Below are positions 62,617 through 64,000 of a stretch of 64,000 bases of DNA, piece by piece. The notes beneath the pieces are model-generated. The model was not told the DNA's origin and searched no databases. It saw only the letters and a program-made list of their open reading frames with translations. Origin of the DNA: Arenibacter palladensis (GTDB lineage Bacteria; Bacteroidota; Bacteroidia; Flavobacteriales; Flavobacteriaceae); NCBI RefSeq assembly GCF_900129275.1, contig NZ_FQUX01000002.1, positions 189,795 to 253,794 on the forward strand. The letters are read 5' to 3'. Numbering within the stretch: the stretch's first letter is position 1; every line of letters begins with the position of its first letter. The position numbers were made by a program, and so were the translations under genes.

Positions 62617-62790
62617 CTATCCGATTAGTTTCGAGGTATGTTTTGGTTGATCGATTTTGGTTTCAATTTTTAAAAAAACCTCTTGACGAATATCTTTTGA
62701 AGTTTGTTCATCTTTCACTTTGCTTAAAATGAAATGGTAAAGTTCTTCGTTTAGGTCAATCCAGATGGTATTAATTTCAGCGTTCATCAT
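62617..62790 (-). pseudogene. Truncated SigZ-like ECF sigma factor
   Basis: From the ATG at 62788-62790 the frame reads MMNAEINTIWIDLNEELYHF, ILSKVKDEQTSKDIRQEVFL, KIETKIDQPK and ends 17-18 codons into what should be region 2, at a TGA-type stop near 62617. It matches the start of SigZ-type sigma factors (IWxxLxxxLxxFIxxKVxDxxxAxDIxQxVFLKI) but lacks the remaining 120 or so residues, including promoter-recognition helices, and no continuation is visible in other frames. It is a remnant. Confidence 0.6.
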
Positions 62791-63191
62791 TTTGGTTTCT
62801 CTGTTTGTATATAACAAATGCATCCAGCAGATATTTTGCCCTATTATCAAGGTGGATGGCCTCTTTATCCAATTGCACCGATGCGATTCAAATTTGGCGT
62901 TGCACTCCATTCACTTAGTATCGATTTTGGGTTATACCTAACATTTCAATACACAATTTTAGTTAGAAATTTGTTTTTAGGGTATTATGAATAGTCAAGC
63001 CTATATGGCCATTTGGATGAAAATACTACCGCCACTATAATTATTTTTACGTAAACCTATTACTTCTTGGGAAATTCCTGGTTCAGGAAAAAATGTCCAT
63101 TCACTGGCGTGGATAGTCCATTTTCTAGCCAACTATATCGTCGCAACTTTGTTTCATAGAATAAAGTCTAACATTTTAATTTAATAAAACA
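62791..63191. other. Gene-free stretch upstream of hydrolase copy 3
   Basis: Divergent intergenic region of 401 bp. I see no gene, and no similarity to the region upstream of copy 1 or copy 2. Confidence 0.35.
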
Positions 63192-63929
63192 ATGAAAAAT
63201 TTATTTAAAACATTAGTAGTATTTACTGCTGGAATCAACAGTTTATTTGGCCAATTGCCAGAGCCTGGATTTGTAATAGACGGCAATACGGCAATAGTCA
63301 TCACAGATCCACAGAACGATTTTTTGAGTCCCCAAGGAGTGGCATGGGGAGCTGTGGGTGAAAGTGTCAAGGAGAACAACACCATTGAAAACTTGGAAAC
63401 GATTTTCAAGTTGGGGGAAAAACACGACATCCCCGTTTTCGTCTCCCCTCATTATTATTATGAGCACGACCATCAATGGAAGTTTGAGGGTACCTTGGAA
63501 AAGTTGATGCACAATATTTCCATGTTCGACCGTGGGGACCAGTTGAATGTTAAGGGTTTTGAAGGATCGGGAGCGGATTGGTTGCCCAGATATAAAAAGT
63601 ATATCAAAAAGGACAGAGTGGTGGTTACGAGCCCGCATAAAGTATTTGGTCCCGAGTCCAATGATCTTGCCCTACAGCTGAGGAAACAAAAAATAGATAA
63701 AGTGATCTTGGCCGGGATGTCCGGTAATCTTTGTGCCGAATCCCATATGAGGGATCTTATCGAAGCTGGATTTGAGGTGGCCGTGGTAGGCGATGCTACG
63801 GCATCTGCCAAATTACCCGGTTTGGACGGGAACCAGGCCGCACAGACCAATTATAAAATGGTATCCAGCAAAGTTTTTTCCACACAAGAGCTCGTGAAAG
63901 AACTTGGGAATCATATGATGAAAAAGTAA
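63192..63929 (+). CDS. Exported isochorismatase-family hydrolase, copy 3
   Basis: The 245-residue protein has a signal peptide ending SLFGQ near residue 20 with no likeness to that of copy 1, but the mature part matches copy 1 at all but about six positions in 210 (for example FVSP for FISP, YYYEHDHQW for YYYVHDHLW, ATASA for ATGSA). Catalytic residues: Asp in VITDPQNDFL, Lys in TSPHKVFG, Cys in AGMSGNLCAESH. The C-terminal tail differs (VKELGNHMMKK). The nucleotide sequences carry many synonymous differences, so the pair is old or under strong constraint. It ends in a terminator near the window edge. Confidence 0.9.
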   Translation: MKNLFKTLVVFTAGINSLFGQLPEPGFVIDGNTAIVITDPQNDFLSPQGVAWGAVGESVKENNTIENLETIFKLGEKHDIPVFVSPHYYYEHDHQWKFEGTLEKLMHNISMFDRGDQLNVKGFEGSGADWLPRYKKYIKKDRVVVTSPHKVFGPESNDLALQLRKQKIDKVILAGMSGNLCAESHMRDLIEAGFEVAVVGDATASAKLPGLDGNQAAQTNYKMVSSKVFSTQELVKELGNHMMKK

Positions 63930-63963
63930 GGCCACATACAATATTAGGTTGATTGTGTTTAGG

Positions 63964-63997
63964 GGGTTGGATATTTAGGTATCCGGCCCTTTTTTTG
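63964..63997 (+). terminator. Terminator after hydrolase copy 3
   Basis: GGGTTGGATA (63964-63973) pairs with TATCCGGCCC (63980-63989), including two G.T pairs, around a TTTAGG loop, followed by a run of T. Confidence 0.9.
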
Positions 63998-64000
63998 TTT

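Noticed and set aside
62791-62910. Extension of the SigZ-like frame upstream to 62910
   Set aside because: The first 40 codons of the extended frame do not fit the sigma family, and the ATG pair at 62785-62790 is the natural start.

Overview
This window looks like chromosomal DNA of a marine-type member of the Flavobacteriaceae (Bacteroidetes). The evidence is the AT-rich composition, genes without purine-rich ribosome sites, TAnnTTTG-type -7 promoter elements, a giant surface protein with a gliding-motility/type IX secretion C-terminal domain next to a PorP/SprF gene, an S1-type sulfatase lipoprotein, and many LytTR and AraC regulators. I see no complete rRNA or tRNA gene, no insertion sequence, no prophage and no CRISPR array.

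Layout. (1) 1-10.85 kb is an assimilatory nitrate/nitrite island. It holds the N-terminal part of nitrite reductase NirB (cut by the left edge), a siroheme-pathway methyltransferase, a NarK-type transporter, an outer-membrane barrel of the alginate-export type, an orphan NarL-type response regulator, a 1177-residue nitrate reductase fused to its own FAD reductase and [2Fe-2S] domains, and a sulfite/nitrite-reductase-like protein ending in a rubredoxin. Palindromic TACGTA boxes cluster upstream of the nirB/cobA and narK genes, and one lies upstream of the nitrate reductase. (2) 11-21.5 kb has a GT39-like glycosyltransferase and a 2510-residue repeat adhesin with its PorP/SprF partner. (3) 21.8-33.5 kb is ordinary metabolism: a sulfatase, an amidase, a DinB/WYL-regulator pair, an operon of flavin reductase, M20 peptidase and DUF1611 protein, and PEP synthase with a 51-residue follower. 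(4) 33.9-39.3 kb has a decayed ArsR/AHSA1 pair, a LytTR regulator, YceI, AraC, DUF1398 and S10-peptidase genes. (5) 39.8-64 kb is an accessory-looking region rich in signalling and redox genes: thioredoxin, three isochorismatase-family hydrolases of one unusual subfamily, AraC, a 1925-residue pseudokinase/ATPase/histidine-kinase hybrid followed by a REC-LytS kinase and a LytTR regulator, a 1-Cys peroxiredoxin, a TauE exporter, an ECF sigma factor, DUF1348 and YHS proteins, a degenerate phosphatase fused to an Omp85-like barrel, GAPDH, PhzF and a truncated SigZ-like sigma factor.

How the parts may work together. In region 1 nitrate would enter through the barrel and NarK, be reduced to nitrite by the self-contained NAD(P)H-nitrate reductase, and then to ammonium by siroheme-dependent NirB; the rubredoxin protein is probably an electron-transfer or maturation partner. 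In region 5 the hybrid kinase, REC-LytS kinase and LytTR regulator form a likely signalling chain next to peroxiredoxin. The recurrent isochorismatase-like enzymes (two exported, one cytoplasmic) mark the whole segment.

Best candidates for new biology: the TACGTA regulon, the rubredoxin-tailed sulfite-reductase-like protein, the paralogous hydrolase set, the inactive-looking phosphatase-barrel fusion and the pseudokinase sensor chain. All functional statements rest on reading motifs by eye; no database search was possible.
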